Below, one piece after another: positions 53,209 to 64,000 of a DNA stretch of 64,000 nt. Position 1 is the first letter of the stretch. Every line of letters starts with the position of its first letter. Both the position numbers and the translations under genes were made by a program. The notes under the pieces were generated by a model. It was not told where the DNA came from. It did not search any database and was given only the letters and a program-made list of their open reading frames with translations. The DNA is from Sulfoacidibacillus ferrooxidans (GTDB taxonomy: Bacteria; Bacillota; Bacilli; Alicyclobacillales; SLC66): assembly GCF_022606465.1 (NCBI RefSeq), contig NZ_JALBUF010000002.1:124001-188000 (forward strand). The letters run 5' to 3'.

Positions 53209-54732
53209 TTATCGTGTTGGTTGAACAGATTCATGTTCAATGTTCAGTGTACGCTTGAAAATTTTTTTGACATATGGAGCAAAACTTTTTGCGGCAGCAG
53301 CTTCTACTTCGACATCTTGTGAGGAATAGATGGTCATCTGCACCTGTTTATTATTTGTCCTAAGTGTCACATGATCGATGCGCCGTTCGTGACGTCTATC
53401 CAGACTTTCCGCTAGACGTATAAGTACACCTAACTTAGTTGCCAATTGGATATCCTCTTCTGATAGCAGCAGACGGTATGGTGCACATATTTTGCGCAGT
53501 TTACTGCGCCCTTTAAAGGAAGCGGCGGCCGCTGCAAGTATCATCTCACGGTGTGAGAGTCCATACAGTGCACTATTTAAAATCAGATAAAAGGTATGTC
53601 GATCATAATGATAATAGCTGACATGAACGCCAATGCGATGTAGCATAGCAGCAGTATATAAAATTCGCTCTGCTAATGGTTGAATCAGGCCAAGTTCTTT
53701 TGCATCGCGGTATAATTCAAAGGCAAGATCTGTTACGTGTGTGGCATGTGCTTCAGATTCTTGAAAGCGATGCAAAGTATTTAAAACACTGTCTTGCAGT
53801 ACTCGGGAAGAGTCAACTGTAGGCTCTCCCATGACATGAGAATAAAAGGTGCCATCGCGTAAACCGCGACCACTAACGCGCACTTGTTGGCTGTGTAACA
53901 CTTCAATGAGCGCAAGTAAAATGGTGGCTCCAGGTACGATGAGATCGACGCGATCTTTTGATAATCCTTCAACTTTTTTGCGTAAACTCACAGGTAATGA
54001 CGCGAGCCAACCGATCGTTTCTCGTATTTCTTCTGTGCTCATAGCGTAATTGTGCGTGATAGACAATGGATAATTGATTCGCGCCTGCTGCACAGTAGCC
54101 AAGTTGCGGATAGTACCTCCAATGCCGATAATCTCAATGCCGGGATGTGCTGACAGATAAGGTTTGGAACGCATCGTAGCAACAATTGGACTAATAGCAC
54201 TTTGGATGCTTTCTGGAGTACTATTGGCAGGCCAATTGTGACTAAGTGTCACTGCCCCAAAAGGAAACGAGTGTGTAGCGATTAATCTGCCGCCTTCTAA
54301 TAATGAAATTTCTGTACTGCCACCACCAATGTCGATAATGTAGGCGGTATCTACACGCAGAGTGTGCGTAATGGCGCTATATCCCAAAAGCGCCTCTTCT
54401 TCACCACTAATGACCCGAATGTCAAGCCCAATAGACGTTCGCACTTGCTCGATAATATCGGCGCGATTTTTTGCAGTACGCAACGCAGCCGTACCGATTG
54501 CTACTAGATTGGATACGCCATATGCTTTGCACAGGCCTTGAAACTCGCGCAGATGGGTCAGTAATTCTTCAATGCCACGTTGCGATAAGGTTCCGTCTGG
54601 TAAGAGAGCATTACTGAGACGGGGAGATGATTTGTGTTCATCAACTACGTAGAAAGAACGATGGCTCTGCTGTTTAATGATGGACAGCCGCATGGAATTT
54701 GATCCGATATCCATGATTCCAGTAAGTGTCAC
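53209..54732 (-). CDS. Ppx/GppA family exopolyphosphatase or pppGpp phosphohydrolase
   Basis: About 507 residues. Actin-like ASKHA core: MDIGSNSMRLSI at the start, GEEEALLGYSAI, IIDIGGGSTEISLLE near 135 and IGIGGTIRNLA; these build the polyphosphate/nucleotide site with catalytic Glu. A C-terminal HD-like domain begins at about 310 with AAMLHRIGVHVSYYHYDRHT, where the HD pair is HR. Hydrolyses polyphosphate and/or pppGpp in the family. GTG 54732 is chosen because TAAGGAG lies 9 nt upstream. It heads the unit with the two Tmk-like genes and the HD gene. Confidence 0.9.
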   Translation of the reverse strand: MTLTGIMDIGSNSMRLSIIKQQSHRSFYVVDEHKSSPRLSNALLPDGTLSQRGIEELLTHLREFQGLCKAYGVSNLVAIGTAALRTAKNRADIIEQVRTSIGLDIRVISGEEEALLGYSAITHTLRVDTAYIIDIGGGSTEISLLEGGRLIATHSFPFGAVTLSHNWPANSTPESIQSAISPIVATMRSKPYLSAHPGIEIIGIGGTIRNLATVQQARINYPLSITHNYAMSTEEIRETIGWLASLPVSLRKKVEGLSKDRVDLIVPGATILLALIEVLHSQQVRVSGRGLRDGTFYSHVMGEPTVDSSRVLQDSVLNTLHRFQESEAHATHVTDLAFELYRDAKELGLIQPLAERILYTAAMLHRIGVHVSYYHYDRHTFYLILNSALYGLSHREMILAAAAASFKGRSKLRKICAPYRLLLSEEDIQLATKLGVLIRLAESLDRRHERRIDHVTLRTNNKQVQMTIYSSQDVEVEAAAAKSFAPYVKKIFKRTLNIEHESVQPTR

Positions 54733-54841
54733 TCTGTTTATCTCCTTAAGTCGAGGTGTACGCACCAATAGCTGTAGTATACCGAAAAATATGAGAGCAT
54801 GTTAAACTGAAGTCAATTGATTTTAGAAAGGTGCTTCTACG

Positions 54842-55132
54842 ATGACAAAGCGGTACAGTGTAGAGCAGGTTGCAGGGATGCTTGTGAGTGATATGAGTAG
54901 TATTCGCAATGCATTAGAAGTCTTGCGCGATCGACATGAGCTTTCTGCGGAAACATTTCTCTTTGCAGATCGTTCCTGGCGGATTACTCCATCAGATGTG
55001 CAAAAGGTACAATCCTATTTAGAACAAGTGCAAGACCAAAAGAACGGTGAAAAAAGCGTCATAGAGCGCCGGATTCGCCGTGTGGTTAAACATCACGTCA
55101 CGCAACCAGCAGATCAGGATGGACAAAGTTGA
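54842..55132 (+). CDS. Uncharacterised small protein with HTH-like N-terminus
   Basis: 96 residues: SVEQVAGMLVSDMSSIRNALEVLRDRH looks like a helix-turn-helix or MerR-type wing-helix start, and the C-terminus is charged with KSVIERRIRRVVKHH. No family recognised. AAAGGTG 8 nt before the ATG supports translation. It is divergent from Ppx/GppA and 42 bp upstream of the SufT-like gene. A DNA-binding role is only a possibility. Confidence 0.6.
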   Translation: MTKRYSVEQVAGMLVSDMSSIRNALEVLRDRHELSAETFLFADRSWRITPSDVQKVQSYLEQVQDQKNGEKSVIERRIRRVVKHHVTQPADQDGQS

Positions 55133-55174
55133 AAGAATTCGTTACGATTAAGATGACAGTGGGAGGGATTTCGA

Positions 55175-55480
55175 ATGATTACTGAAGATATAGTATACGA
55201 GCAATTAAAAGAAGTTTTAGATCCGGAAATTCAAATCGACGTAGTAAATCTAGGTATGATTTACGGTGTCACGATTCTCGATGAAGGCAAACGCGTGATT
55301 GTGCGGATGACGCTAACTACGATGGGGTGCCCTGCCATGGAAGAATTGCAGGTAGAGATTATCCAAAGAGTAAAACAATTGGGCGTTGACGAAGTGGAGA
55401 TCGATCTTACATTTGAACCACCGTGGAATAAGGATATGATGTCTGATGAAGCCAAAATGGTCATGCGCTATTTGTTCTAG
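55175..55480 (+). CDS. MIP18/DUF59 Fe-S assembly protein (SufT-like)
   Basis: 101 residues. DUF59 signature: VLDPEIQIDVVNLGMIYGVTI, then MTLTTMGCPAMEELQ with the conserved Cys, and the C-terminal VEIDLTFEPPWNKDMMS. SufT/CIA2-type proteins help maturation of Fe-S proteins under high demand. GGGAGGG precedes the ATG. It has its own terminator and lies upstream of the suf operon, so it is related by function but separately transcribed. Confidence 0.88.
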   Translation: MITEDIVYEQLKEVLDPEIQIDVVNLGMIYGVTILDEGKRVIVRMTLTTMGCPAMEELQVEIIQRVKQLGVDEVEIDLTFEPPWNKDMMSDEAKMVMRYLF

Positions 55481-55502
55481 GCTAAAAACATCATAAAATT
55501 GT

Positions 55503-55533
55503 CAAAACTCACGCCGTATGGCGTGAGTTTTTT
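55503..55533 (+). terminator. Rho-independent terminator of the SufT-like gene
   Basis: AAAACTCACGCC with GGCGTGAGTTTT (12 bp, loop GTAT), then TT. The 140 bp beyond hold the suf promoter region. Confidence 0.87.
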
Positions 55534-55575
55534 GATGATCACTTGCATTTTTTGATGCATGTGATAGCATAAAGG

Positions 55576-55590
55576 TGACTAAAATAGTCA
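55576..55590. promoter_or_regulatory. Putative Rrf2/IscR-type operator of the suf operon
   Basis: Perfect palindrome TGACTA-AAA-TAGTCA (15 bp). The core GACT-AAAAT-AGTC fits the established IscR type 1 pattern GACTrwwwyAGTC exactly. It lies about 88 bp upstream of sufC. Possible promoter elements are TTGCAT at 55543-55548 and TAGCAT at 55565-55570 (16-nt spacing, weak), which would place the operator near the start of transcription. The Rrf2 gene at the end of the operon is the candidate binder. Confidence 0.72.
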
Positions 55591-55677
55591 ACTTTAAAAT
55601 GTGAGTAACAGAAGTCAATAAACGACATGTGAGTGCGCGCTAAGATGTATGCGCAAAGATGGCTAGGAGGATATGAG

Positions 55678-56466
55678 ATGAGTGTTAGTCCAGTATTAGA
55701 AATCAACGATTTATATGCAGCAGTTGAAGGCAAAGAAATTTTAAAAGGTGTGAATCTAACCGTACGTGGCGGCGAAGTGCATGCCATTATGGGACCAAAT
55801 GGCACAGGTAAAAGCACGCTTGCTTCAGCGCTGATGGGACATCCTAAGTACACAGTGACAGCAGGAACGGCAACATTGGATGGTGCGGATCTACTCGATA
55901 TGGAAGTGGATGAGCGCGCGCGTGCAGGGTTATTTTTAGCAATGCAGTACCCCAGTGAAGTGTCTGGCGTATCCAATGCAAATTTTATGCGGATTGCGCA
56001 AAATGCAAGGCTTGGCGAAGGTAACGAAGTGCCTGTGCTAAAATTTCATCGCGAGTTACAAAAAAAGATGAAGGCACTGAGTATTGATCCAACTTTTGCT
56101 GAACGTTATCTTAATGAAGGGTTTTCTGGTGGAGAAAAGAAACGCAATGAGATATTGCAGATGGCTGTTTTACAACCGCGCATAGCCATTTTAGATGAGA
56201 TTGATTCTGGATTAGATATTGATGCACTCCGCATTGTTGCAGAAGGCGTCAATTTACTTCGCAGCCCAGACTTCGGACTTCTTGTGATTACTCACTACCA
56301 ACGCCTCTTGCAGTATATTGTCCCAGATCATGTTCACGTGATGATGCAAGGTCGGATCGTGCGTTCTGGCGGTCGTGAACTTGCACAAGAGTTGGAACTT
56401 CGCGGGTATGATTGGTTAAAAGAGGAACTTGGGATCGTGGACGAAACGGTTTCAACGGGCGTATAG
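55678..56466 (+). CDS. sufC: Fe-S cluster assembly ATPase SufC
   Basis: ABC-type ATPase of about 262 residues that drives the SufBCD scaffold. Walker [11 protein letters not shown] near 38, signature [11 protein letters not shown], Walker [15 protein letters not shown], and switch His in VITHYQRLL. The ATG at 55678 has AGGAGG 8 nt upstream; a longer in-frame version starting at 55633 has no site. First gene of the suf operon, followed by sufD 12 bp later. Confidence 0.96.
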   Translation: MSVSPVLEINDLYAAVEGKEILKGVNLTVRGGEVHAIMGPNGTGKSTLASALMGHPKYTVTAGTATLDGADLLDMEVDERARAGLFLAMQYPSEVSGVSNANFMRIAQNARLGEGNEVPVLKFHRELQKKMKALSIDPTFAERYLNEGFSGGEKKRNEILQMAVLQPRIAILDEIDSGLDIDALRIVAEGVNLLRSPDFGLLVITHYQRLLQYIVPDHVHVMMQGRIVRSGGRELAQELELRGYDWLKEELGIVDETVSTGV

Positions 56467-56478
56467 GGGGTTTACAAC

Positions 56479-59400
<2,922 letters not shown>

Positions 59401-59499
59401 GCAAAAGTTGTAAGAAGAGAATCGGTCAAACTGGAATAAACCTTATGAAGACGCAATGGATGTGTACGTGCAAAGAAGTTACCTTGGGAGGGATTTTTG

Positions 59500-60897
59500 A
59501 TGAGTAAAGCGATGCCAGAACTGTCCGAATATCAATATGGTTTTCACGATAAGGATATATCGATCGTTAAGTTTAAGAAAGGTCTTTCTCGCAAAGTAGT
59601 TGAAGAAATTTCTACGATGAAGAATGAGCCGGGTTGGATGACTGACTTTCGTTTGCGGTCACTCGATATTTTTAATTCGAAACCGATGCCAACTTGGGGC
59701 GGAGATCTCTCTGATCTCAATTTTGATGAGATCACATACTATGTTAAACCGTCAGAAGGACAAGGGAAAACATGGGATGATGTTCCTGAGGAGATCAAAA
59801 ATACATTTGATCGCTTAGGAATACCTGAAGCAGAGCGCAAGTTTTTAGCTGGTGTATCTGCGCAATATGAATCAGAAGTAGTTTATCACTCTATGCAAAA
59901 AGAGTTAACTGATCTTGGCGTTATTTTTACTGATACTGATTCGGCGTTACGTGATCATCCGGAAATCTTTAAAGAGTACTTTGGTACGATTATCCCACCT
60001 GAAGACAATAAATTTGCCGCGTTAAACTCGGCTGTGTGGAGTGGCGGAAGTTTTATCTACGTGCCAAAAGGCGTGCGATGTGAAGTACCATTACAAGCAT
60101 ATTTCCGCATTAACTCAGAGAACATGGGCCAATTTGAACGCACGTTGATCATCGCTGATGAAGATTCTTTTGTGCATTATGTGGAAGGCTGTACGGCACC
60201 CATATACAGCACAAACTCACTTCACTCTGCAGTCGTTGAGATTATTGTGAAAGATCGCGGTCGCGCGCGCTACTCCACGATTCAAAACTGGGCGCCTAAT
60301 ATCTACAATCTTGTCACAAAGCGTGCAGTAGCTCATACAGATGCAACAATGGAGTGGATTGATGGCAACATTGGTTCGAAGCTTACAATGAAATACCCTG
60401 CGATCTATATGGTGGGTCCTCGCGCAAAAGGAACAGTGCTTTCTATTGCTGTTGCAGGTAAAGGTCAGCATCAAGATGCCGGCGCAAAAGTGGTTCATGC
60501 GGCACCTGATTGCTCATCTACCATTGTTTCAAAATCAATCAGTAAGCACGGTGGAAAAGTATCTTATCGCGGTCTTGCATTTTTTTCGGAAGAAGCAGAT
60601 CACTCAAAGTCAAATATCAAATGTGATACATTGATTCTTGATCAAGAATCTACTTCAGATACCATTCCGTACAATGAAATTGAGAACAATACAGTCACAC
60701 TAGAGCATGAAGCTACTGTTTCGCGCGTGAGTGAAGAACAGTTGTTTTATCTCATGAGTCGTGGGATTTCAAGTGAGGAATCAACGCGGATGATCGTAAT
60801 GGGCTTTATTGAACCATTTACCAGAGAATTGCCGATGGAGTATGCAGTCGAGATGAATCGCCTCATCAAGTTTGAGATGGAGGGATCGATCGGCTAA
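59500..60897 (+). CDS. sufB: Fe-S cluster assembly scaffold subunit SufB
   Basis: About 465 residues. Recognised by [39 protein letters not shown], and the C-terminal [20 protein letters not shown] with the family Cys and Glu residues. Main scaffold with SufC and SufD. ATG 59500 is used, with GGGAGGG upstream; the TTG just before it is in frame. Ends overlap the Rieske gene (TAATG). Confidence 0.96.
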   Translation: MSKAMPELSEYQYGFHDKDISIVKFKKGLSRKVVEEISTMKNEPGWMTDFRLRSLDIFNSKPMPTWGGDLSDLNFDEITYYVKPSEGQGKTWDDVPEEIKNTFDRLGIPEAERKFLAGVSAQYESEVVYHSMQKELTDLGVIFTDTDSALRDHPEIFKEYFGTIIPPEDNKFAALNSAVWSGGSFIYVPKGVRCEVPLQAYFRINSENMGQFERTLIIADEDSFVHYVEGCTAPIYSTNSLHSAVVEIIVKDRGRARYSTIQNWAPNIYNLVTKRAVAHTDATMEWIDGNIGSKLTMKYPAIYMVGPRAKGTVLSIAVAGKGQHQDAGAKVVHAAPDCSSTIVSKSISKHGGKVSYRGLAFFSEEADHSKSNIKCDTLILDQESTSDTIPYNEIENNTVTLEHEATVSRVSEEQLFYLMSRGISSEESTRMIVMGFIEPFTRELPMEYAVEMNRLIKFEMEGSIG

Positions 60898-61205
60898 TGG
60901 CAGCGGTCAAGGTTTCGTCATTACAAGCATTACAGGACCAACCTTTACAACGTGTCACGATAGCAGGTAAAGATATCCTTCTTGTTAAACTTGTGGATGG
61001 CGTGTACGCAGTGAGCGATCAGTGTACGCATGGCCGAGTGAGTTTAGCGCAAGGACATCTTGAAGGGGATATCATTTGTTGTCCCAAACATGGTGGTAAA
61101 TTTAATGTGAAGACTGGTAAAGCGGTGGCTTTTCCAGCGATTACGAAGTTGCCACAATATGATGTACATGTCGATGGTGATGATGTATACGTAACAGTCG
61201 AGTAG
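60897..61205 (+). CDS. Rieske-type [2Fe-2S] ferredoxin
   Basis: 102 residues. Cluster ligands: C-x-H in DQCTHGRVSL and C-x2-H in CCPKHGGKFN, the arrangement of biphenyl-dioxygenase-type soluble Rieske ferredoxins. Overlaps the sufB stop by one base, so it is made with the scaffold. It could deliver electrons for cluster assembly or report cluster status (inference). No oxygenase is adjacent, which argues against an aromatic-dioxygenase role. Confidence 0.9.
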   Translation: MAAVKVSSLQALQDQPLQRVTIAGKDILLVKLVDGVYAVSDQCTHGRVSLAQGHLEGDIICCPKHGGKFNVKTGKAVAFPAITKLPQYDVHVDGDDVYVTVE

Positions 61206-61245
61206 TTGCGGTTTTTTATACTACTTGCAAGAGGAGGAAACGCCT

Positions 61246-61710
61246 GTGAAAGTATCGAAGCGCACAGAGTATGGATTGCGCGCGATTGTCACCTTAGCGG
61301 AAGCTGTAGCTACCTCCAATCATCCGTTGCCTCTTCGTCAGATTGCAGAGATGGAGTCTATTCCTGAGGCTTTCCTCGATCAAATCTTTGCTCTTTTACG
61401 GCGAGAAGGGCTTGTTCAAAGCGTGCGTGGAGCAAATGGCGGATATTTGCTGGCGCGTGCACCAAGTGATATCTCTATGGGGCAAATCATCAAATTGCTC
61501 GAGGGAGATGTTGCACCTATTGGTTGTGTAAGTGATGACTTTCCATTGCCTGAAGAGTTTTGTAGCAAGGCGAGAAGTTGTTCGACCCGCAGTGTGTGGG
61601 TGAAACTGAACGACAGTATCTTGCGAACGCTCGATGGGATCTCTCTTGCTGATGTGCTAGCTGATGCACAAGGTGAAGGTGTAGAATCGCTCTCAGTGAT
61701 GCATTTGTAA
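61246..61710 (+). CDS. Rrf2 family regulator with three Cys (IscR-like)
   Basis: About 154 residues, winged helix at the N-terminus (starting MKVSKRTEYGLRAIVTLAEA) with recognition region IAEMESIPEAFLDQIFALLR and the family's GANGGYLLARAP wing. Cys near 94, 106 and 112 (in GCVSDDFPLPEEFCSKARSC) match the cluster position of IscR (92, 98, 104), with altered spacing. GTG 61246 follows AGAGGAGG. Last gene of the suf transcript; with the palindrome upstream of sufC it predicts Fe-S feedback control. CymR-like cysteine control is less likely because CymR lacks these Cys. Confidence 0.88.
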   Translation: MKVSKRTEYGLRAIVTLAEAVATSNHPLPLRQIAEMESIPEAFLDQIFALLRREGLVQSVRGANGGYLLARAPSDISMGQIIKLLEGDVAPIGCVSDDFPLPEEFCSKARSCSTRSVWVKLNDSILRTLDGISLADVLADAQGEGVESLSVMHL

Positions 61711-61748
61711 AGTAGATAACGGATCGAATGACAAAGGTAATTTCTATG

Positions 61749-61779
61749 ATAGATCTCCAACTTTGGAGGTCTATTTTTA
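61749..61779 (+). terminator. Rho-independent terminator of the suf operon
   Basis: ATAGATCTCCA with TGGAGGTCTAT (11 bp with one G-U pair, loop of 4), then TTTTT. The group II intron remnant starts 2 bp after this run. Confidence 0.88.
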
Positions 61780-61780
61780 T

Positions 61781-61893
61781 GTGCGCCACGCATGGTGATT
61801 AACTAGGAGGTGAAAGTCCACTGTGGGGGTTTGTAGGTACCAACCACTAGCCAAGAGCAAGGGTGTTCACCGCGAGGTGGAATTCGAGGGATA
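61781..61893 (+). mobile_element. Group II intron 5' remnant (domain I fragment)
   Basis: Starts with GTGCG, the canonical 5' end of group II introns, and continues with ACTAGGAGGTGAAAGTCC, CCACTAGCCAAGAGCAAGGG and TTCACCGCGAGGTGGAA, which are conserved early domain I sequences in bacterial introns as I recall them. Recognisable similarity stops near 61893; no later domain, IEP reverse transcriptase or domain V/VI follows, so it is a truncated remnant. The insertion point directly after a Rho-independent terminator is the established target preference of group IIC introns. The 190 bp that follow are AT-rich and hold the promoter of the next operon. Confidence 0.78.
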
Positions 61894-61977
61894 ATTATAC
61901 TTAATGTCTATCTTACGAAGACAAATAGATTTTATCTCAGGTACACTTTCCGATAATTTTACACACTTTTTACACTC

Positions 61978-62006
61978 CTGACATCAACTATTTATGTTAG
62001 TTTAAT
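61978..62006 (+). promoter_or_regulatory. Candidate promoter of the opp/dpp genes
   Basis: CTGACA at 61978-61983 and TTTAAT at 62001-62006 with 17-nt spacing, about 80 bp before the ATPase gene. A small GC-rich hairpin (AAAGCG with CGCTTT, near 62023-62052) lies between promoter and gene. Confidence 0.4.
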
Positions 62007-62086
62007 AGTCAGACAGACATTAAAGCGGATTCGCGCCTCGATTCGCGCTTTATCATCAAGTAACAGGCTTCATACGGAGGTGCGCA

Positions 62087-63058
62087 GTGGCTGAACCATT
62101 ATTGAAAGTTCGAAATTTAAAGACGTATTTCATTAGTAAGAATGCTACGGTAAAAGCAGTGGATGGGGTTGACTTTGAAGTCTACCCAGGAAAAGTGCTT
62201 GGCATCGTAGGTGAATCTGGTAGTGGTAAGAGTATGACGTCGCTCTCAGTGATGCGGCTGGTACCAGGCCCACAAGGGAAAATCGTAGAAGGCGAGATTT
62301 TACTTGAGGGAACAGATCTGTTACACATTTCAGAACGTGCCATGCGCGATGTTCGTGGCAACCGCATTGGGATGATTTTTCAAGAACCGATGAGTGCATT
62401 AAACCCTGTGTTAAAAGTGGGTGAACAGATCGGTGAAGTGCTGATTCGCCATCGCAAACTGACGAAGGCTCAGGCAAAGGTGCAGGCGATATCGCTTTTG
62501 CGCAGTGTGGGATTTCCTCGCGCAGAGCAGATAGTGAATGAGTTTCCGCATCAGTTGTCTGGAGGCATGAGACAGCGTGCGATGATTGCTATGGCGATGG
62601 CTTGTCAACCATCCTTACTGATAGCAGACGAACCAACAACAGCTCTTGATGTGACGATTCAGGCGCAAGTATTGGACTTGATGCGCAGCTTGAAAGATCA
62701 AAATGGCACTGCGATTCTATTAATTACGCACGATTTAGGTGTAGTTGCAGAAATGGCTGACGATGTGGTGGTCATGTACGGCGGACAGGTAGTGGAGTCG
62801 GCGTCTGCAGATGAGATCTTCGATCATCCAGTGCATCCATATACACAGGCGTTGATGGCATCTATTCCATCAATCGAAGAGGAACGCGAACGTTTGTTGA
62901 CGATACCTGGAACGGTTCCGAGCGCAGCACATTTTCCCGGAGGATGTCGTTTTGCAGATCGCTGCACACTTGTGGAAGATCGTTGTCGTGAACAAATGCC
63001 GGAATTGCGTGAAATTGCTGCAGGACATACAGTGCGCTGTACTGTGGTCAATGGGTAA
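62087..63058 (+). CDS. Oligopeptide/dipeptide ABC transporter ATPase, OppD/DppD-like
   Basis: 323 residues. Walker A GESGSGKSMT near 43, signature LSGGMRQRAMIAMA, Walker B LLIADEPTTALDVT, switch His in LITHDLGVV. The C-terminal oligo_HPY region (HPYTQALMASIP) and Cys-rich end (GGCRFADRCTLVEDRC) are typical of OppD/DppD. GTG start with GGAGG upstream. Followed 12 bp later by the second ATPase; no permease or binding protein is visible upstream, so the rest of the system probably lies beyond the right edge. Confidence 0.92.
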   Translation: MAEPLLKVRNLKTYFISKNATVKAVDGVDFEVYPGKVLGIVGESGSGKSMTSLSVMRLVPGPQGKIVEGEILLEGTDLLHISERAMRDVRGNRIGMIFQEPMSALNPVLKVGEQIGEVLIRHRKLTKAQAKVQAISLLRSVGFPRAEQIVNEFPHQLSGGMRQRAMIAMAMACQPSLLIADEPTTALDVTIQAQVLDLMRSLKDQNGTAILLITHDLGVVAEMADDVVVMYGGQVVESASADEIFDHPVHPYTQALMASIPSIEEERERLLTIPGTVPSAAHFPGGCRFADRCTLVEDRCREQMPELREIAAGHTVRCTVVNG

Positions 63059-63070
63059 GGGGGGACTTAG

Positions 63071-64000
63071 ATGAGCACGGTAGAAACAAAACTTACTGAG
63101 AAGCCCTCCGCATCGCAACCACTCCTGCAAGTGGATCATGTAAAAAAATATTTCCCCATTATGGGTGGGGTGTTGCGGCACACGGTGGGGCAAGTCAAAG
63201 CAGTAGACGATGTCTCTTTTACGCTAAATGAAGGGGAGACACTTGGACTTGTTGGAGAATCTGGATGTGGTAAGTCTACGCTTGGTCGCGTGATCATGCG
63301 GATCTATGAACCGACAGAAGGCACGCTGTCGATTGGCGGGCAAGACATTAGCCACGTCAAAGGCGAGAAATTGCGAAAGCTTCGACATGATTTTCAAATG
63401 GTCTTTCAAGATCCGTATTCTTCGCTCAATCCGCGAATGAGTGTAGGGGCTTTAGTAGCAGAACCACTGATTGTAAATAAACGCGGCACACGTTCACAGA
63501 TTCAAGACGAAGTGGTTTCACTACTTGCAACAGTTGGGTTAAATCCAGAGGCGCGCGTGCGGTACCCTCACGAGTTTTCTGGTGGGCAGAGGCAACGGAT
63601 TGCCATCGCAAGGGCACTGGCACTTCACCCAAAGTTAATCGTTGCAGACGAAGCGGTTTCTGCTCTTGACGTGTCGATTCAGGCGCAAATCTTAAATTTA
63701 CTTTCTGATCTCCGAAAAGAATTTGGCTTATCTTATGTGTTTATCTCGCACAATCTCGCTGTCGTAAAGCACGTGAGTGATCGCGTGGCTGTCATGTATC
63801 TCGGTCGACTCGTAGAGCTTGCGCCAAAAGGCTCTTTGTACACAAGTCCACTTCATCCATACACGCAGGCACTATTATCAGCGGCACCAGAACCGAAGCG
63901 GCATGTCACACGTGAACGGATTGTGCTTGTGGGTGATGTACCAAGTCCAGCGAAACCGCCTAATGGTTGTGCTTTTCACACACGTTGTCCAAAAGTGATG
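63071..64000 (+). CDS. Oligopeptide/dipeptide ABC transporter ATPase, OppF/DppF-like, 3' cut
   Basis: Open to the window edge (310 codons visible). Walker [12 protein letters not shown] near 66, signature [14 protein letters not shown], Walker [15 protein letters not shown]: the usual Pro after ADE is Ala here. [15 protein letters not shown] carries the switch His. The [14 protein letters not shown] block is present, and the final visible residues [10 protein letters not shown] are the start of the Cys motif at the C-terminus, so only the last few tens of residues are missing. AAGGGGGG precedes the ATG. Partner of the preceding OppD-like ATPase. Confidence 0.92.
   Translation, partial: MSTVETKLTEKPSASQPLLQVDHVKKYFPIMGGVLRHTVGQVKAVDDVSFTLNEGETLGLVGESGCGKSTLGRVIMRIYEPTEGTLSIGGQDISHVKGEKLRKLRHDFQMVFQDPYSSLNPRMSVGALVAEPLIVNKRGTRSQIQDEVVSLLATVGLNPEARVRYPHEFSGGQRQRIAIARALALHPKLIVADEAVSALDVSIQAQILNLLSDLRKEFGLSYVFISHNLAVVKHVSDRVAVMYLGRLVELAPKGSLYTSPLHPYTQALLSAAPEPKRHVTRERIVLVGDVPSPAKPPNGCAFHTRCPKVM

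Overview
The window looks like chromosomal core DNA of a spore-forming Bacillota, probably class Bacilli. The evidence is a CwlD-type cortex amidase, two CotF-like coat proteins, a YheC/D-type spore ATP-grasp protein, a YjzC-like small protein, LipL-type lipoate assembly, and a suf cluster in the order C-D-S-U-B. Base composition is moderate, GTG and TTG starts are frequent, and intergenic hairpins are strong. An acidophilic Alicyclobacillaceae-like host is my inference and is not proven by the sequence. No rRNA, tRNA or CRISPR was seen. About 64 protein genes are supported; the first is cut at its 5' end and the last at its 3' end.

Layout: 1-3.3 kb acyl-CoA catabolism (thiolase, LCAD-type acyl-CoA dehydrogenase, class III CoA-transferase). 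3.4-7 kb DUF423 membrane protein, rhodanese/metallo-beta-lactamase fusion, LipL, heme O synthase. 7-13 kb M20 dipeptidase, sulfurtransferase, cyclophilin, ispG, YjzC-like protein, Fe-alcohol dehydrogenase. 13-16.7 kb spore ATP-grasp protein, cold-shock protein, an alpha/beta hydrolase with a probable frameshift, coat proteins. 16.8-20.4 kb two adjacent dynamin-like GTPases. 20.4-24.7 kb truncated haemoglobin, murG, thioesterase, aldo/keto reductase, proC. 24.7-28.4 kb (minus) ACT protein-hom-thrC-thrB. 28.5-35.9 kb (plus) a ppGpp-type ykkC riboswitch leader driving ilvE-ilvB-ilvN-ilvC-leuA-leuB. 36-42.3 kb XPB-type helicase with a helicase-associated partner, cwlD, M42 peptidase, fabI. 42.5-44.7 kb NYN nuclease-like protein and a flippase-like membrane protein. 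44.9-51.2 kb cation-handling cluster (P-type ATPase, two small proteins, CAX exchanger, TVP38 protein, TerC protein). 51.1-54.7 kb (minus) Ppx/GppA, two thymidylate-kinase-like proteins and an HD protein, tightly coupled. 54.8-61.8 kb small unknown gene, sufT-like gene, sufCDSUB, Rieske ferredoxin and an Rrf2 regulator. 61.8-64 kb group II intron remnant and two oligopeptide ABC ATPases.

Three regulatory or mobile signals stand out. The leader of the ilv-leu operon carries the conserved blocks of a ppGpp riboswitch, and its last aptamer helix is mutually exclusive with a terminator. The suf operon has a perfect IscR type 1-like palindrome upstream and encodes a three-cysteine Rrf2 protein at its end, which suggests Fe-S feedback. 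A 5' remnant of a group II intron begins immediately after the terminator of that Rrf2 gene, the kind of site used by group IIC introns. A 159-bp dispersed repeat with inverted termini occurs twice.

The best candidate for an undescribed system is the translationally coupled Ppx/GppA - Tmk-like - Tmk-like - HD cluster. One kinase paralogue there has lost its Walker A lysine (Arg instead), while its partner keeps it. The dynamin pair and the XPB/partner pair are further multi-gene modules of incompletely known function.
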